A stretch of 64,000 nt of DNA, taken from NCBI RefSeq assembly GCF_008124885.1, contig NZ_VNHX01000003.1:216813-280812 (forward strand), read 5' to 3'. Position 1 is the first letter of the stretch; each line of letters opens with the position of its first letter. Positions 25,971-35,624 of this stretch are shown here, piece after piece. The stretch comes from Sphingobacterium allocomposti. GTDB lineage: Bacteria; Bacteroidota; Bacteroidia; Sphingobacteriales; Sphingobacteriaceae. The notes beneath the pieces are model-generated. The model made no database searches, had not been told where the DNA came from, and saw only the letters and a list, made by a program, of their open reading frames with translations. Made by a program: the position numbers and the translations under genes.

Positions 25971-28900
25971 ACGGCTGCGCCTCCTTCGCATACATCAGGC
26001 ATCTTTCCATTATTGCTCCCACCTCAGGACGGCAAGACCCACATCCCGTTCCAGCCCCTGTTGTTTCGCATAGACGCTGCATATCGGTACAACCCTCCCT
26101 AATCTTTTTCTCCAGGTTACCTTCGCCCACTTGGCTACAGCTACACACCAGCCGTCCGATAACAGGCTCTCTCATGTCTCCGCTGCGGAGCAGCTGCAAT
26201 CTTTTCTCGCTCAGTTCCGTTCTGTTGGCGATTAGATCTTTAAATTCGACGAACTCATTCTTATCACCAATCAGTATAGCTCCAACCAGTCGATCCTGAT
26301 AGACGATACACTTCTTATAAAACCGTTTGGCCTTATCAATAAACACGATTTCTTCATACGTCTCGTCAGGAGCCTCAACCAACCCTATACTACAAAGATC
26401 AAATCCCTGTATTTTGATGATATTCATAAACAGACTTCCTTTGTAATAGCTACTTACGTCACCATGAAGGTAGCCCGCGACAACGGCAGCCTGTTCCTCC
26501 GCCGCGGCCGTAATACCGTACAATGTCCCCTCAAACTCAGCAATTTCGCCGATTGCATAAATAAACGGATCGCTGGTCTTCATGTAATGGTCCACGATCA
26601 CACCCCGCCTACAATGCACCCCGGCTTCTTTCGCCAGCTCGATATTGGGCGTCGTCCCAATAGCAAGGATGACTGCGTCACATTTAATTTGCCGGCCGCT
26701 TTTCAGCTCGATCCGATTTAACTTATTCCGTCCGTAATAGAGCTGCACTTCATCGTTATAGAAAATATCACACCCTTGATCAACCATCTCTTCATGCAGA
26801 AGCTGACTTCCGAGCGAATCTAGTTGCCGATTTAAAAAGCGTGACACACGTTGCACGATCGTAATCTTAACCCCCACCTCCCGAAGAGAAGCAGCCATCT
26901 CCAACCCCAACAAACCGCCTCCGACAATAACAACGTGCGACTCCGGGGATAGGTATCTTTTTAGCCGGTCGGCATCCGTACGGCGCCTCATAGTAAAAAT
27001 ACCCGACAGCTGCGGCACATATTTTGGAAGGGCAGACCTACTTCCCGTCGCCAGAATAAGTACATCGTAATTTGTCCGTATACCCCGCGAGTCCCATACA
27101 CACTTATTTACCCGATCAATGGACGTTACCTGTACTCCCCGAACATGACATATGTCAAAAATAGCTTCTTCCTCGTCTTTCATTTTGACAAGCTGCTCCC
27201 ATTGCATTTCACCGCTAACGTAGTGAGGCAGCATAACACGGTTATAAAAAGGTAGATCTTCGTTGCTGAAAACGATAATTTCGTCTGTTTTGTTGACCGC
27301 ACGATACGATTTAACAAAACCGAACGCACCTGCCCCCGCACCAACGATTACGACGCGCTCCGTAGCCTTAATATGCCGTTCTACGCGTACTGCACAGTAC
27401 TTGAAATCGGGCTCCTTCGATATCGGGTCGACCAGATTATTTGTTAGGTTATTGGCCCTATTTAGGTCGGAATCGAAAACCTCTCCCCAATGCATAGGAA
27501 GAAAAACCACCCCCGGCTTAATCGACGCGCGGACACGGGCCTTCACCCTGACACTCCCCCGTAAAGAAGAAACGTTGACAAGACAGCCATCATCAATACC
27601 CAGTGAATCAGCATCCACAGGATGAATTTCCAAATAGGCTTCGCTGATATGTTGACTAAGCTTACTCACCTTACCCGTCTTCGACATGGTGTGCCATTGA
27701 TCGCGAATCCGCCCTGTCGTCAAAACAAGGGGATACTCTTTGTTAGGCAACTCGCTATGGAAGTCAGCCGGCGGACTGTGTATGATGGCCTTGCCGCTCT
27801 CAGTATAAAATCTTTTGTCTTCAAAAAGACGGGCAGTTCCTTTCTTTCGGCGCTTCTGAAATGGCCATTGCACTGTTTTCATACTGTTGATGACGCTGTA
27901 ATCGAGTCCATCGATGCTGATGTTCGTTCCCACCGTTGAACGCACGTGCTCTTTATAAATATCTTCAGCGCTGCTATATACGAAGCCATGGTACCCCATC
28001 TTTTGGGCAAACCTGCACAAAATATCCGCATCAGGAAGTGCCTCTCCCGGCGGGTCCACAAACTTTCTCACGTGGCTTATTCTACGTTCAGAATTTGTCA
28101 TAGTCCCTTCTTTTTCGGCCCACGCTGCAGCGGGTAAAATCACATCGGCATACTTCAACGTCTGCGGTTTATCCGAGATCTCTTGTACGACAACAAACTT
28201 GGCTTTTGCCAGCCCCTCTTCCACCAGGCGTGCGTTCGGCATGCTTGTCAACGGATTGGTACACAGTATCCATATTGCTTTTAACCGTCCATCCTGCAAT
28301 GCATCGAACATCTCTGTGGCAGTCAGGCCGGGCACTTTACTGACCGTCGTCCCAGACCAGAAGCGCTGCAGTTCGGCCCGGTGTTCGTCGTTATCCAGGT
28401 CGCGATGAGCCGGTAATAGATTGGCCAGCCCCCCTACTTCGCGCCCGCCCATAGCGTTCGGCTGTCCGGTAAGGGAAAACGGCCCGCTACCGGGTTTGCC
28501 GACCATTCCCGTGATCAGGTTTAGGCTCATTAGACTCAGATTTTTGTTTACCCCGATAACACTTTGGTTAAGCCCCATTGTCCACATCGTTAGAAAAGCT
28601 TTTGAATCGCCGATGAATTTCGCAGCAAGCTCGATATCGGCTGCAGAGATTCCACAGATCGCCGCCGACTGCGTCAACGTCTGCTCCATAACGCGTTCCT
28701 TATATGCATCATACCCCTCGACATGGGAACGTAAAAAGTCTAAATCCACTCTACCCTGCTCAATCAAAAGCCGGCCCAGGGCATAGTTTAGCACCATGTC
28801 GGTTCCCGGGTTAATCTGAAGGTGCAAGTCGGCTATGCTACACGAGTCGGTAACCCTCGGATCCACAACAATAATCTTAACATCCGGGTTCCTCGTCTTG

Positions 28901-29481
28901 TGGGCCTCGACCCGCCTCCACAGGATCGGATGACACCAGGCCGGGTTGGCCCCCTCAACTAAAAGACAATCTGCCAGCTCGATGTCGTCATAACAGATGG
29001 GAACACTATCTTCTCCGAATGTTTTCTTATACGCAGCCACGGCGCTGCTCATGCACAGCCGGGAATTGGTATCTATGTTGTTTGTCCCGATAAAACCTTT
29101 CACCAGCTTGTTCAATACGTAATATTCTTCGGTGAGACATTGTCCAGAAGCATAGAACGCAACTGAGTTAGGGCCATATTGATCAATAAATGCTTTGAAC
29201 ACTGCAGCCGTACGTTCCAATGCCTCGTCCCAGGACACCCGCTCCAAGGGCATGGACCTATGATAACGCATCTGCGGATACAGTAACCGATCAGAGCGGT
29301 CATTTACCGTATACTGCAGGTTGAGCCCCTTACTGCAGAGCTTCCCTTCATTAACAGGATGATGCTTATCGCCTATTACGGAGACCGTATTATTTTTGTC
29401 TACGCGTACCTCCACCCCGCAGCCGACTCCGCAATAACAACACGTACTCGTTTCCGGCCTGTCCTTTTCTCGATTCATCAC
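25960..29481 (-). CDS. nasA: Assimilatory nitrate reductase fused to NirB-like FAD/BFD reductase module
   Basis: 1173 residues. N-terminal 4Fe-4S motif with C14, C17, C21 and the Cys of KLCSKGL, then molybdopterin oxidoreductase and dinucleotide-binding domains (to about residue 690) as in NasA/NarB nitrate reductases. From about 700 a second enzyme begins: an FAD-dependent NAD(P)H oxidoreductase (VVIVGAGAGAFGF, later VVIVGGGLLGLEMA) and a terminal BFD-type [2Fe-2S] domain (LVCSCSQVGEG ... TGCGSCRP). The protein should reduce nitrate to nitrite in the cytoplasm with electrons from NAD(P)H within one chain. It starts 6 bp after the nitrate transporter gene and overlaps the rubredoxin gene. Confidence 0.9.
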   Translation of the reverse strand: MMNREKDRPETSTCCYCGVGCGVEVRVDKNNTVSVIGDKHHPVNEGKLCSKGLNLQYTVNDRSDRLLYPQMRYHRSMPLERVSWDEALERTAAVFKAFIDQYGPNSVAFYASGQCLTEEYYVLNKLVKGFIGTNNIDTNSRLCMSSAVAAYKKTFGEDSVPICYDDIELADCLLVEGANPAWCHPILWRRVEAHKTRNPDVKIIVVDPRVTDSCSIADLHLQINPGTDMVLNYALGRLLIEQGRVDLDFLRSHVEGYDAYKERVMEQTLTQSAAICGISAADIELAAKFIGDSKAFLTMWTMGLNQSVIGVNKNLSLMSLNLITGMVGKPGSGPFSLTGQPNAMGGREVGGLANLLPAHRDLDNDEHRAELQRFWSGTTVSKVPGLTATEMFDALQDGRLKAIWILCTNPLTSMPNARLVEEGLAKAKFVVVQEISDKPQTLKYADVILPAAAWAEKEGTMTNSERRISHVRKFVDPPGEALPDADILCRFAQKMGYHGFVYSSAEDIYKEHVRSTVGTNISIDGLDYSVINSMKTVQWPFQKRRKKGTARLFEDKRFYTESGKAIIHSPPADFHSELPNKEYPLVLTTGRIRDQWHTMSKTGKVSKLSQHISEAYLEIHPVDADSLGIDDGCLVNVSSLRGSVRVKARVRASIKPGVVFLPMHWGEVFDSDLNRANNLTNNLVDPISKEPDFKYCAVRVERHIKATERVVIVGAGAGAFGFVKSYRAVNKTDEIIVFSNEDLPFYNRVMLPHYVSGEMQWEQLVKMKDEEEAIFDICHVRGVQVTSIDRVNKCVWDSRGIRTNYDVLILATGSRSALPKYVPQLSGIFTMRRRTDADRLKRYLSPESHVVIVGGGLLGLEMAASLREVGVKITIVQRVSRFLNRQLDSLGSQLLHEEMVDQGCDIFYNDEVQLYYGRNKLNRIELKSGRQIKCDAVILAIGTTPNIELAKEAGVHCRRGVIVDHYMKTSDPFIYAIGEIAEFEGTLYGITAAAEEQAAVVAGYLHGDVSSYYKGSLFMNIIKIQGFDLCSIGLVEAPDETYEEIVFIDKAKRFYKKCIVYQDRLVGAILIGDKNEFVEFKDLIANRTELSEKRLQLLRSGDMREPVIGRLVCSCSQVGEGNLEKKIREGCTDMQRLCETTGAGTGCGSCRPEVGAIMERCLMYAKEAQPYGL

Positions 29482-29487
29482 ATTTAA

Positions 29488-30798
29488 TTAGCTTTGTAAA
29501 TCCAACGACATCTGCTGTTTCACGGGCTCCTGTCTGGCTTGAAACCGTGTGACCAGGACAACGATGCCAATAATCGACACACCTATTCCGATGTATTGGA
29601 ATGCGTCGGCATATGTCATACTTTCTGATTTGAAAAGGAAACCTACGAGCATCGCGCCAGCGTTTCCCCCGGCTCCAACAATGCCGCTTACAACACCTAT
29701 ATTATCTTTATTGACGAACGGAACAATACCATAGGTACATCCGTTGGCCATCTTTAGAAATAAGGCAAATAGCAGCATGGTAATAATAGCTAGAATGAGC
29801 GTATCCGAAGCTGAGAACAGATGTATCCCGACTCCCTCGAGCAAGAGCAGAACGCCCAGCAGCATCCCCTTCCCACGCATTCCGTAGGAACGGCCTACCT
29901 TGTCACTGACAATCCCGCCTAATGCACGCGCAAAGAGGTTCATCCCTCCAAAAATACTGGCCATAGCCCCTGCCATAATGAGTCCGGTATCAAAGCGGTC
30001 TATAAAAAATGTAGCTGCAACATTATCAACAGTGATTTCAATTCCGAAACAGGCAGCATAGGCCAATGTGAGTACCCAAACACGGTAATCTTTGAGCGCA
30101 AGAAGAAAGGTTCCTTTACCTTTTGGCCGGGCTTCCCTGCGCTTCAGTGATTCATGGAAGTTACCGGAAGGAGTGTCCTGCGTATATTTATAATAAATCC
30201 AGGCCATAACCAACAGGATGACTCCCGGCACTATCATAGCCACCCGCCACGAACTCTCTTCGCTTACCAACCCGAGCCCCGCAAAAGATGCCGCAACCAG
30301 CGGCATCACCAAATTTGTTACACCACCTCCGAGGTTTCCCCACCCCCCCGTGACCGCATTAGCCGTCCCCACCACCTCGGGGGCAAACATCATTGATGTA
30401 TGAAACTGTGTAATTACAAAGGAGGCACCGACGATACCGATCAGAAATCTAAAAAGCAGAAACGTCTCGTAACTGTTACTTAATCCGATACACATAACAG
30501 GTATAGAGCCCGCTACCAAAAGAATCGTATACGATATCCGGGGACCTAACGTATCACACATCTTTCCCACAAATAGCCTGGCCAATATAGTGGCCGAGAC
30601 GGATGCTATTATAATATTCCCTATTTCGTTCTTTGTCAGGTGCAGCTGGTCGCGGACGAGCGGCATCAACGGGGCAACACCGAACCAGCCAAAAAAGCAG
30701 AAAAAAAAGGTTATCCACGTAATGTGGAATGTACGCATCTGAATGCCCCTAAAGGAAAAAATACGAAGAGCGGTAAGAGGTTGCAATTGTTCTTTCAT
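29488..30798 (-). CDS. narK: Nitrate/nitrite MFS transporter (NarK/NasA type)
   Basis: 436 residues, 12 predicted helices. The N-terminus MRTFHITWITFFFCFFGWFGVAPLMP and the glycine-rich nitrate signature FVITQFHTSMMFAPEVVGTANAVTGGWGNLGGG are diagnostic of nitrate/nitrite porters. It imports nitrate (or exchanges it for nitrite) across the inner membrane. The start at 30798 gives the short cytoplasmic N-terminus usual in Bacteroidota members. It lies between the siroheme methyltransferase and the nitrate reductase on one strand. Confidence 0.92.
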   Translation of the reverse strand: MKEQLQPLTALRIFSFRGIQMRTFHITWITFFFCFFGWFGVAPLMPLVRDQLHLTKNEIGNIIIASVSATILARLFVGKMCDTLGPRISYTILLVAGSIPVMCIGLSNSYETFLLFRFLIGIVGASFVITQFHTSMMFAPEVVGTANAVTGGWGNLGGGVTNLVMPLVAASFAGLGLVSEESSWRVAMIVPGVILLVMAWIYYKYTQDTPSGNFHESLKRREARPKGKGTFLLALKDYRVWVLTLAYAACFGIEITVDNVAATFFIDRFDTGLIMAGAMASIFGGMNLFARALGGIVSDKVGRSYGMRGKGMLLGVLLLLEGVGIHLFSASDTLILAIITMLLFALFLKMANGCTYGIVPFVNKDNIGVVSGIVGAGGNAGAMLVGFLFKSESMTYADAFQYIGIGVSIIGIVVLVTRFQARQEPVKQQMSLDLQS

Positions 30799-30892
30799 AA
30801 TGGAGATGGATTTTTGTAGTTAGTAGTTTCTATTATTTATCGTATTAAGCTGGAGAGGAGGCTGTCGCGCTGACAACACGAGAAAACTGTTT

Positions 30893-31651
30893 TTAAACGA
30901 CACACCTGTCCTTAGCAGCAAGAGCACGGGCATATTGCAGGTTGACAACTTCGCCGATAACGATGATAGCGGGATGGCCCAGTGCGTGTTCCTGACTGGC
31001 AGACACGAGATCGGCCACCTTGCATAATGCCTGCTTTTGCTGAGGAAGAGTTGCATGCTGAATAATCGCCGCCGGCGTATCCCCCTTCCCATATAACACG
31101 AACATCCGGGCGATTTCGTCGAGTTTCCGCATCCCCATATAAATGACAATGGTAGAGCGACTCTGGACAGCGAGCTGTAAATCTTTTGAAAAACTTCCGT
31201 CCTGCTTCATCGCTGTCAACGCCCAAACCCCGTCGCTTGTTCCGCGATGTGTCAACGGAATCTCGCTCATCCCCACGCCCTGCATACTACTTATTCCGGG
31301 AACATATTCAACCTCAATTCCAATTTGCTTCGCGTACATCCATTCTTCAAACCCACGTCCGAAAATATACGGATCTCCGCCTTTTAACCGCACCACCCGA
31401 TCATAACGACCACAATAGTGTGTTATGAAATCATGAATCTTCTGCTGAGAGACGTATGCACCGTAAGGATCCTTACCCACGTAACATGTAATGCAATCTT
31501 TCGGTATGATCTTCAAAATTTCCGCACTGACAAGGTTGTCGTACAAGACAACTTGTGCCTTTTTTATTATTCTTAACGATTTAACCGTCAACAGATCGAC
31601 ATTTCCGGGCCCAGAACCAACTATAAACAATTTTTTATTACATGTTTTCAT
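30893..31651 (-). CDS. cobA: Uroporphyrinogen-III C-methyltransferase (siroheme synthesis)
   Basis: About 252 residues from ATG 31651; the longer in-frame start at 31705 adds an odd hydrophobic tail and is disfavoured. SUMT motifs: LFIVGSGPGNVDLLTVKSL, VLYDNLVS, VRLKGGDPYIFGRG, EVEYVPGISS and PLTHRG. It methylates uroporphyrinogen III twice with S-adenosylmethionine to give precorrin-2, the precursor of siroheme that NirB needs. It heads the minus-strand nitrate arm and is divergent from nirB. Confidence 0.93.
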   Translation of the reverse strand: MKTCNKKLFIVGSGPGNVDLLTVKSLRIIKKAQVVLYDNLVSAEILKIIPKDCITCYVGKDPYGAYVSQQKIHDFITHYCGRYDRVVRLKGGDPYIFGRGFEEWMYAKQIGIEVEYVPGISSMQGVGMSEIPLTHRGTSDGVWALTAMKQDGSFSKDLQLAVQSRSTIVIYMGMRKLDEIARMFVLYGKGDTPAAIIQHATLPQQKQALCKVADLVSASQEHALGHPAIIVIGEVVNLQYARALAAKDRCVV

Positions 31652-31683
31652 AAAAAACAACATTAAAAAAACATAACTAACAC

Positions 31684-31691
31684 CAAATCTA
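31684..31691 (-). promoter_or_regulatory. -7 promoter element of the siroheme/nitrate arm
   Basis: Minus-strand TAGATTTG matches TAnnTTTG. It is 33 bp upstream of the methyltransferase ATG. No good -33 element is present, which would fit activator-dependent transcription from the phased repeats just upstream. Confidence 0.5.
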
Positions 31692-31710
31692 TAAAAATTA
31701 AACAATAAAA

Positions 31711-31736
31711 ATCACATAAAATCACAAATTATCACA
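31711..31736. repeat. Three phased ATCACA repeats (TGTGAT on the minus strand)
   Basis: ATCACA occurs at 31711, 31721 and 31731, exactly 10 bp apart, so the three sites face the same side of the helix. They lie at about -33 to -58 relative to the predicted minus-strand start and within the shared region with nirB. This suggests cooperative binding of a regulator. TGTGA is also a Crp-family half-site core, and a Crp/Fnr gene is in the locus. Confidence 0.55.
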
Positions 31737-31853
31737 AAATAAGATTAAAAAATATTACAAAAATCATGTTTTATTTGATTTTATAAATTTTATTTACATA
31801 AATTAGCGATAGAAAACAGAAAACAATCAGTTTTTCAATAAAAAAACGTCAAT

Positions 31854-34373
31854 ATGAAAAACAAAACGGCAGTAATAATCGGAAATGGCATGGTCGGAAA
31901 CCGGTTTTGCGAAAAAATAAAGCTAAAACTACCCGATATTAACGTAATAGTCTTTAGTGAAGAGCCAGTTCGGGCATACGACAGGGTGCATTTGACAGAC
32001 TACTTCAAAATCCCTTCCATGGAAGACCTTTTCCTGACTGAAAACGAGTGGTATACCCAAAATAATATTCAACTTCATTTAAATGACCCCGTCGTCGCGG
32101 TTGACAGAAGCAATAAAAAGGTACGCTCACTGACGGGAATAACGTGCAACTACGATTACCTGATTTTTGCCACCGGCTCAGCCGCTTTTGTCCCACCTAT
32201 AAAGGGAACAGAGAAGGAAGGCGTTTTTCTGTATCGCACAATTGAAGATCTAGACCTGATAAAAACATATGCTAAACGCGCTAAACGGGGAGCTGTCATA
32301 GGCGGCGGCTTATTGGGACTGGAAGCCGCCAAAGCACTTGTCGATCTGGGGATGGAAGAAACGACGGTTATTGAGTTCGCGCCGCGATTAATGCCCCGGC
32401 AAATCGATGACACGGCCAGTACTGTCCTACAACACAAGCTTAATGAACTTGGCCTGACATGTTTATTGCAAAAATCAACAAACGAACTGGTCGGAAATGA
32501 ACGCCTGACAGGCATCTCATTCCAGGACGGAAGCTATTTAGACAGCGATATCCTCATCATATCTGCAGGCATACGCCCCCGGGACGAGCTGGCAAAAAAA
32601 ATAGGCCTTGCAACAGGCGACCGGGGAGGCATTCTGGTCAATGCACAGATGCAGACATCCGACGGATCCATATATGCTATTGGAGAATGTGCCCTGTTCA
32701 ATGATATGATATACGGCCTGGTGGCCCCCGGATACGAGATGGCCGAGGTAGCAGCGTCACACATTGCTGAAGAAGGAAAGATGTTTAAGGGTTTCGACAT
32801 GAGCACCAAGCTGAAACTGATGGGAGTGGATGTAGCGAGCTTTGGCGACCCCTTTATCAGTGAGCCATATGCACGTACCATCGTTTTGGAAGACAGAAAC
32901 AAGGGTATATACAAAAGGTTAAATATCAGTACGGATGGCACCCGTCTTTTAGGAGGGATTCTAGTTGGCGAGGCTACAGCTTATAATATGTTGCTGCAAA
33001 CGGTAAACAACAACCTCCCTCTTCCTGAACACCCGGAACAATTGCTTTTTGGAGAGCAGACCACAGGCAAAAAGACCGCAACCGGCTTAGTAGCACTTCC
33101 CGACGAAGCTTTAATATGCAGCTGCGAAGGTATCACTAAAGCGCAGATATGCGACGCCGTTGCAACGAAAAACTGCGAAAATGCTGAATCGGTGAAATCC
33201 TGTACCCGTGCCGGCTCTGGTTGCGGTGGATGCGTACCGATGGTTAAAGATCTGATTGCACACACCATGAAGCTGCAGGGAAAATACATCCGCACAACAA
33301 TATGCGAACATTTCGATTTCAGCAGACAGGAACTTTTTGACCTGATCAAGATACATGGATTGAGAAGCTACGACCAAGTGCTGGACCAACTGGGCAAAGG
33401 AGACGGATGCGAAGTGTGCAAACCGCTGGTTTCGTCCTTACTTGCCAGCTGTTGGAACGAAATGATCCTACGGCGCGGAAACGATGTAGCCCAAGATAGC
33501 AACGACCGTTATCTTGCAAACATTCAACGTGGCGGAACCTACTCCGTCGTCCCCCGGATTCCGGGAGGCGAAATCCTTCCGGAGAAGCTGATCGTCATCG
33601 GAGAAGTCGCTAAAAAATATGGACTATACACTAAAATCACGGGCGGTCAGCGCATTGATCTGTTCGGGGCTCACCTCAATGACCTCCCCGCGATCTGGGA
33701 AGAACTAATTGCAGCCGGCTTTGAGAGCGGCCATGCCTATGGTAAAGCATTGCGGACTGTCAAAAGCTGCGTTGGCAGCACATGGTGCCGATTCGGCCTT
33801 CACGACAGCGTGTCTTTTGCCATCCGCATCGAAGAACGCTACAGAGGATTGCGTGCGCCGCATAAAATCAAGTCGGCAGTGAGCGGCTGCATACGGGAAT
33901 GCGCCGAAGCACAGAGCAAGGATTTCGGCATCATTGCAACAGAGAAAGGATGGAACCTGTATGTTTGCGGAAACGGCGGAAGCAAACCTCAACACGCTTT
34001 GCTCCTTGCAAGTGATATTGACGAAGAAACCTGCATCAGATACATTGACCGTTTTCTGATGTTCTACATCCATACGGCCGACCCGTTAACGCGTACAGCC
34101 ACTTGGCTCAACAAGATGGACGGCGGGATAGACTACCTCAAAAACGTCATTGTAAACGACAGTTTAGGAATGGCCGAAAACTGGGAACAGGAGATGCAAG
34201 GCCTGGTTGACGCGTACCAATGCGAATGGAAAGTCGCCGTGAACGACCCCGACATACGCAAGCGTTTTGTACACTTCGTCAACGCTCCCGACGAGAAAGA
34301 CAGCAACATACGGTTCGACGAACTCCGTGGTCAAAAGAAGGCGGCCGACTGGAACACGCCATCACTCATCTAA
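31854..34373 (+). CDS. nirB: Nitrite reductase (NAD(P)H) large subunit
   Basis: 839 residues, normal NirB length. FAD/NAD(P)H oxidoreductase domains (about 1-310; IIGNGMVGNRFCEK, GAVIGGGLLGLEAAKAL), a BFD-type [2Fe-2S] domain (about 415-465; ICSCEG ... GSGCGGC) and nitrite/sulfite reductase halves. The siroheme-4Fe-4S ligands are C639, C645, C679 and C683 (CVGSTWC, CIREC). It reduces nitrite to ammonia in the cytoplasm with NirD. It is the first gene of the plus-strand arm, with nirD 35 bp downstream. Confidence 0.95.
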   Translation: MKNKTAVIIGNGMVGNRFCEKIKLKLPDINVIVFSEEPVRAYDRVHLTDYFKIPSMEDLFLTENEWYTQNNIQLHLNDPVVAVDRSNKKVRSLTGITCNYDYLIFATGSAAFVPPIKGTEKEGVFLYRTIEDLDLIKTYAKRAKRGAVIGGGLLGLEAAKALVDLGMEETTVIEFAPRLMPRQIDDTASTVLQHKLNELGLTCLLQKSTNELVGNERLTGISFQDGSYLDSDILIISAGIRPRDELAKKIGLATGDRGGILVNAQMQTSDGSIYAIGECALFNDMIYGLVAPGYEMAEVAASHIAEEGKMFKGFDMSTKLKLMGVDVASFGDPFISEPYARTIVLEDRNKGIYKRLNISTDGTRLLGGILVGEATAYNMLLQTVNNNLPLPEHPEQLLFGEQTTGKKTATGLVALPDEALICSCEGITKAQICDAVATKNCENAESVKSCTRAGSGCGGCVPMVKDLIAHTMKLQGKYIRTTICEHFDFSRQELFDLIKIHGLRSYDQVLDQLGKGDGCEVCKPLVSSLLASCWNEMILRRGNDVAQDSNDRYLANIQRGGTYSVVPRIPGGEILPEKLIVIGEVAKKYGLYTKITGGQRIDLFGAHLNDLPAIWEELIAAGFESGHAYGKALRTVKSCVGSTWCRFGLHDSVSFAIRIEERYRGLRAPHKIKSAVSGCIRECAEAQSKDFGIIATEKGWNLYVCGNGGSKPQHALLLASDIDEETCIRYIDRFLMFYIHTADPLTRTATWLNKMDGGIDYLKNVIVNDSLGMAENWEQEMQGLVDAYQCEWKVAVNDPDIRKRFVHFVNAPDEKDSNIRFDELRGQKKAADWNTPSLI

Positions 34374-34408
34374 AAGACGGAAAAACCGCAACTCAAAATA
34401 AATACGCT

Positions 34409-34756
34409 ATGCAAACACTTATCAACACACAATGGCTGGAAGCCTGTCGCGTAGAAGACACCATAGAAAATGGAGGCGTATGCCTAAAACTCAACAACGA
34501 ACAGATTGCCCTGTTTCATTTCAGCAGAAGAAACGAATGGTACGCCACACAGAACGAATGCCCCCACAAACGGCAGATGGTTTTAAGCCGCGGAATGCTC
34601 GGCTCCCTTGGCGAGACACCAAAGGTAGCCTGTCCCTTCCATAAGAAAACTTTCGCACTGGACACCGGAGAATGCCTCTCCGGCGATGAGTGCGCCATAA
34701 AAACTTATCCGGTCAAGATTGAAAACGGCCTTGTTTACATCGGTATAAACGAATAA
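34409..34756 (+). CDS. nirD: Nitrite reductase small subunit, Rieske type
   Basis: 115 residues from ATG 34409; upstream in-frame codons overlap nirB and are not used. Rieske-like fold with the cluster ligands intact: CPH in QNECPHKRQ and CPFH in VACPFHKK. NirD subunits of this class carry a [2Fe-2S] cluster or a degenerate site and assist NirB. The C-terminus YPVKIENGLVYIGI is typical. It is placed directly between nirB and the formate/nitrite channel. Confidence 0.92.
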   Translation: MQTLINTQWLEACRVEDTIENGGVCLKLNNEQIALFHFSRRNEWYATQNECPHKRQMVLSRGMLGSLGETPKVACPFHKKTFALDTGECLSGDECAIKTYPVKIENGLVYIGINE

Positions 34757-34799
34757 TAGTGGCGTCAGCCTCGATTTTTAACAACAAAGCTACAGCAGT

Positions 34800-35612
34800 A
34801 TGGATTACATTAGCCCCAAAGAAGTTGCCGGCGCCATGATGAGCACCGCCATACACAAATCTAGTCTCTCTATCAAAGATCTTTTAATCCGTGGCGCACT
34901 ATCAGGCGCACTGTTAGCCATATCCGTCACATTGGCATTAATGGCCACGTCGCAGACCGGACTCAGCCTAGTCGGCGCATTCGTCTTTCCGGTTGGATTT
35001 GTAATTATCGTCATACTAGGACTTGAATTGGTAACCGGGAGCTTTTCGCTCGTCCCGCTGGCTTGGTTCGAAGGAAAAATTGGCTGGAGGCCCATGGTAA
35101 ACAACCTCTTTTGGGTTTTCGTCGGAAACCTTATCGGAAGCACCTTATTCGCTGCTCTTTTTTGGGCTGCCAGCACAGAGACAGGACAGCTGAGCCAGCT
35201 TGGCGCGATTGAGCAGTCGCTCATCGCTGTCGCGGAGAAAAAGACCCTTGGCTACGGTCGACATGGCAGCTCAGGGCTCTTCACCGCTTTTGTCAAAGCC
35301 GTGCTATGCAACTGGATGGTATGCATGGGCGTCGTCATGTCAATGACATCCAAATCGACTCCCGGAAAGATATTGGCTGCCGGCATTCCCATATTTATTT
35401 TCTTCGCGCTGGGATACGAGCATGCAGTGGTAAATATGTTCGTCATACCAGCCGGAATGATGTTTGGCGCAAATATCAGCGTATCGGATTGGTGGCTTTA
35501 CAACCAGCTAATTGTCACAGCAGGAAACATCGTCGGCGGTCTCCTATTCACCGGCATGGCTATCTATTATACGTACAGCACGAAAGAGCAGACATCCATC
35601 CCCCAACCTTAA
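34800..35612 (+). CDS. nirC: Formate/nitrite transporter family channel (NirC-like)
   Basis: 270 residues with six predicted membrane helices of the FNT family. Visible family motifs are FVFPVGFVIIVILGLELVTGSF, KAVLCNWMVCMGV and GYEHAVVNMFVIPAGMMFGA. FNT pentamers conduct nitrite or formate. Its place after nirBD supports nitrite traffic: uptake for assimilation, or relief of excess. It is 43 bp after nirD and 12 bp before the small exported protein gene. Confidence 0.92.
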   Translation: MDYISPKEVAGAMMSTAIHKSSLSIKDLLIRGALSGALLAISVTLALMATSQTGLSLVGAFVFPVGFVIIVILGLELVTGSFSLVPLAWFEGKIGWRPMVNNLFWVFVGNLIGSTLFAALFWAASTETGQLSQLGAIEQSLIAVAEKKTLGYGRHGSSGLFTAFVKAVLCNWMVCMGVVMSMTSKSTPGKILAAGIPIFIFFALGYEHAVVNMFVIPAGMMFGANISVSDWWLYNQLIVTAGNIVGGLLFTGMAIYYTYSTKEQTSIPQP

Positions 35613-35624
35613 GACGGAAAATAG

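Noticed and set aside
34220..34408. N-terminal extension of nirD
   Set aside because: Overlaps nirB in another frame and has no NirD similarity; ATG 34409 gives the normal protein.
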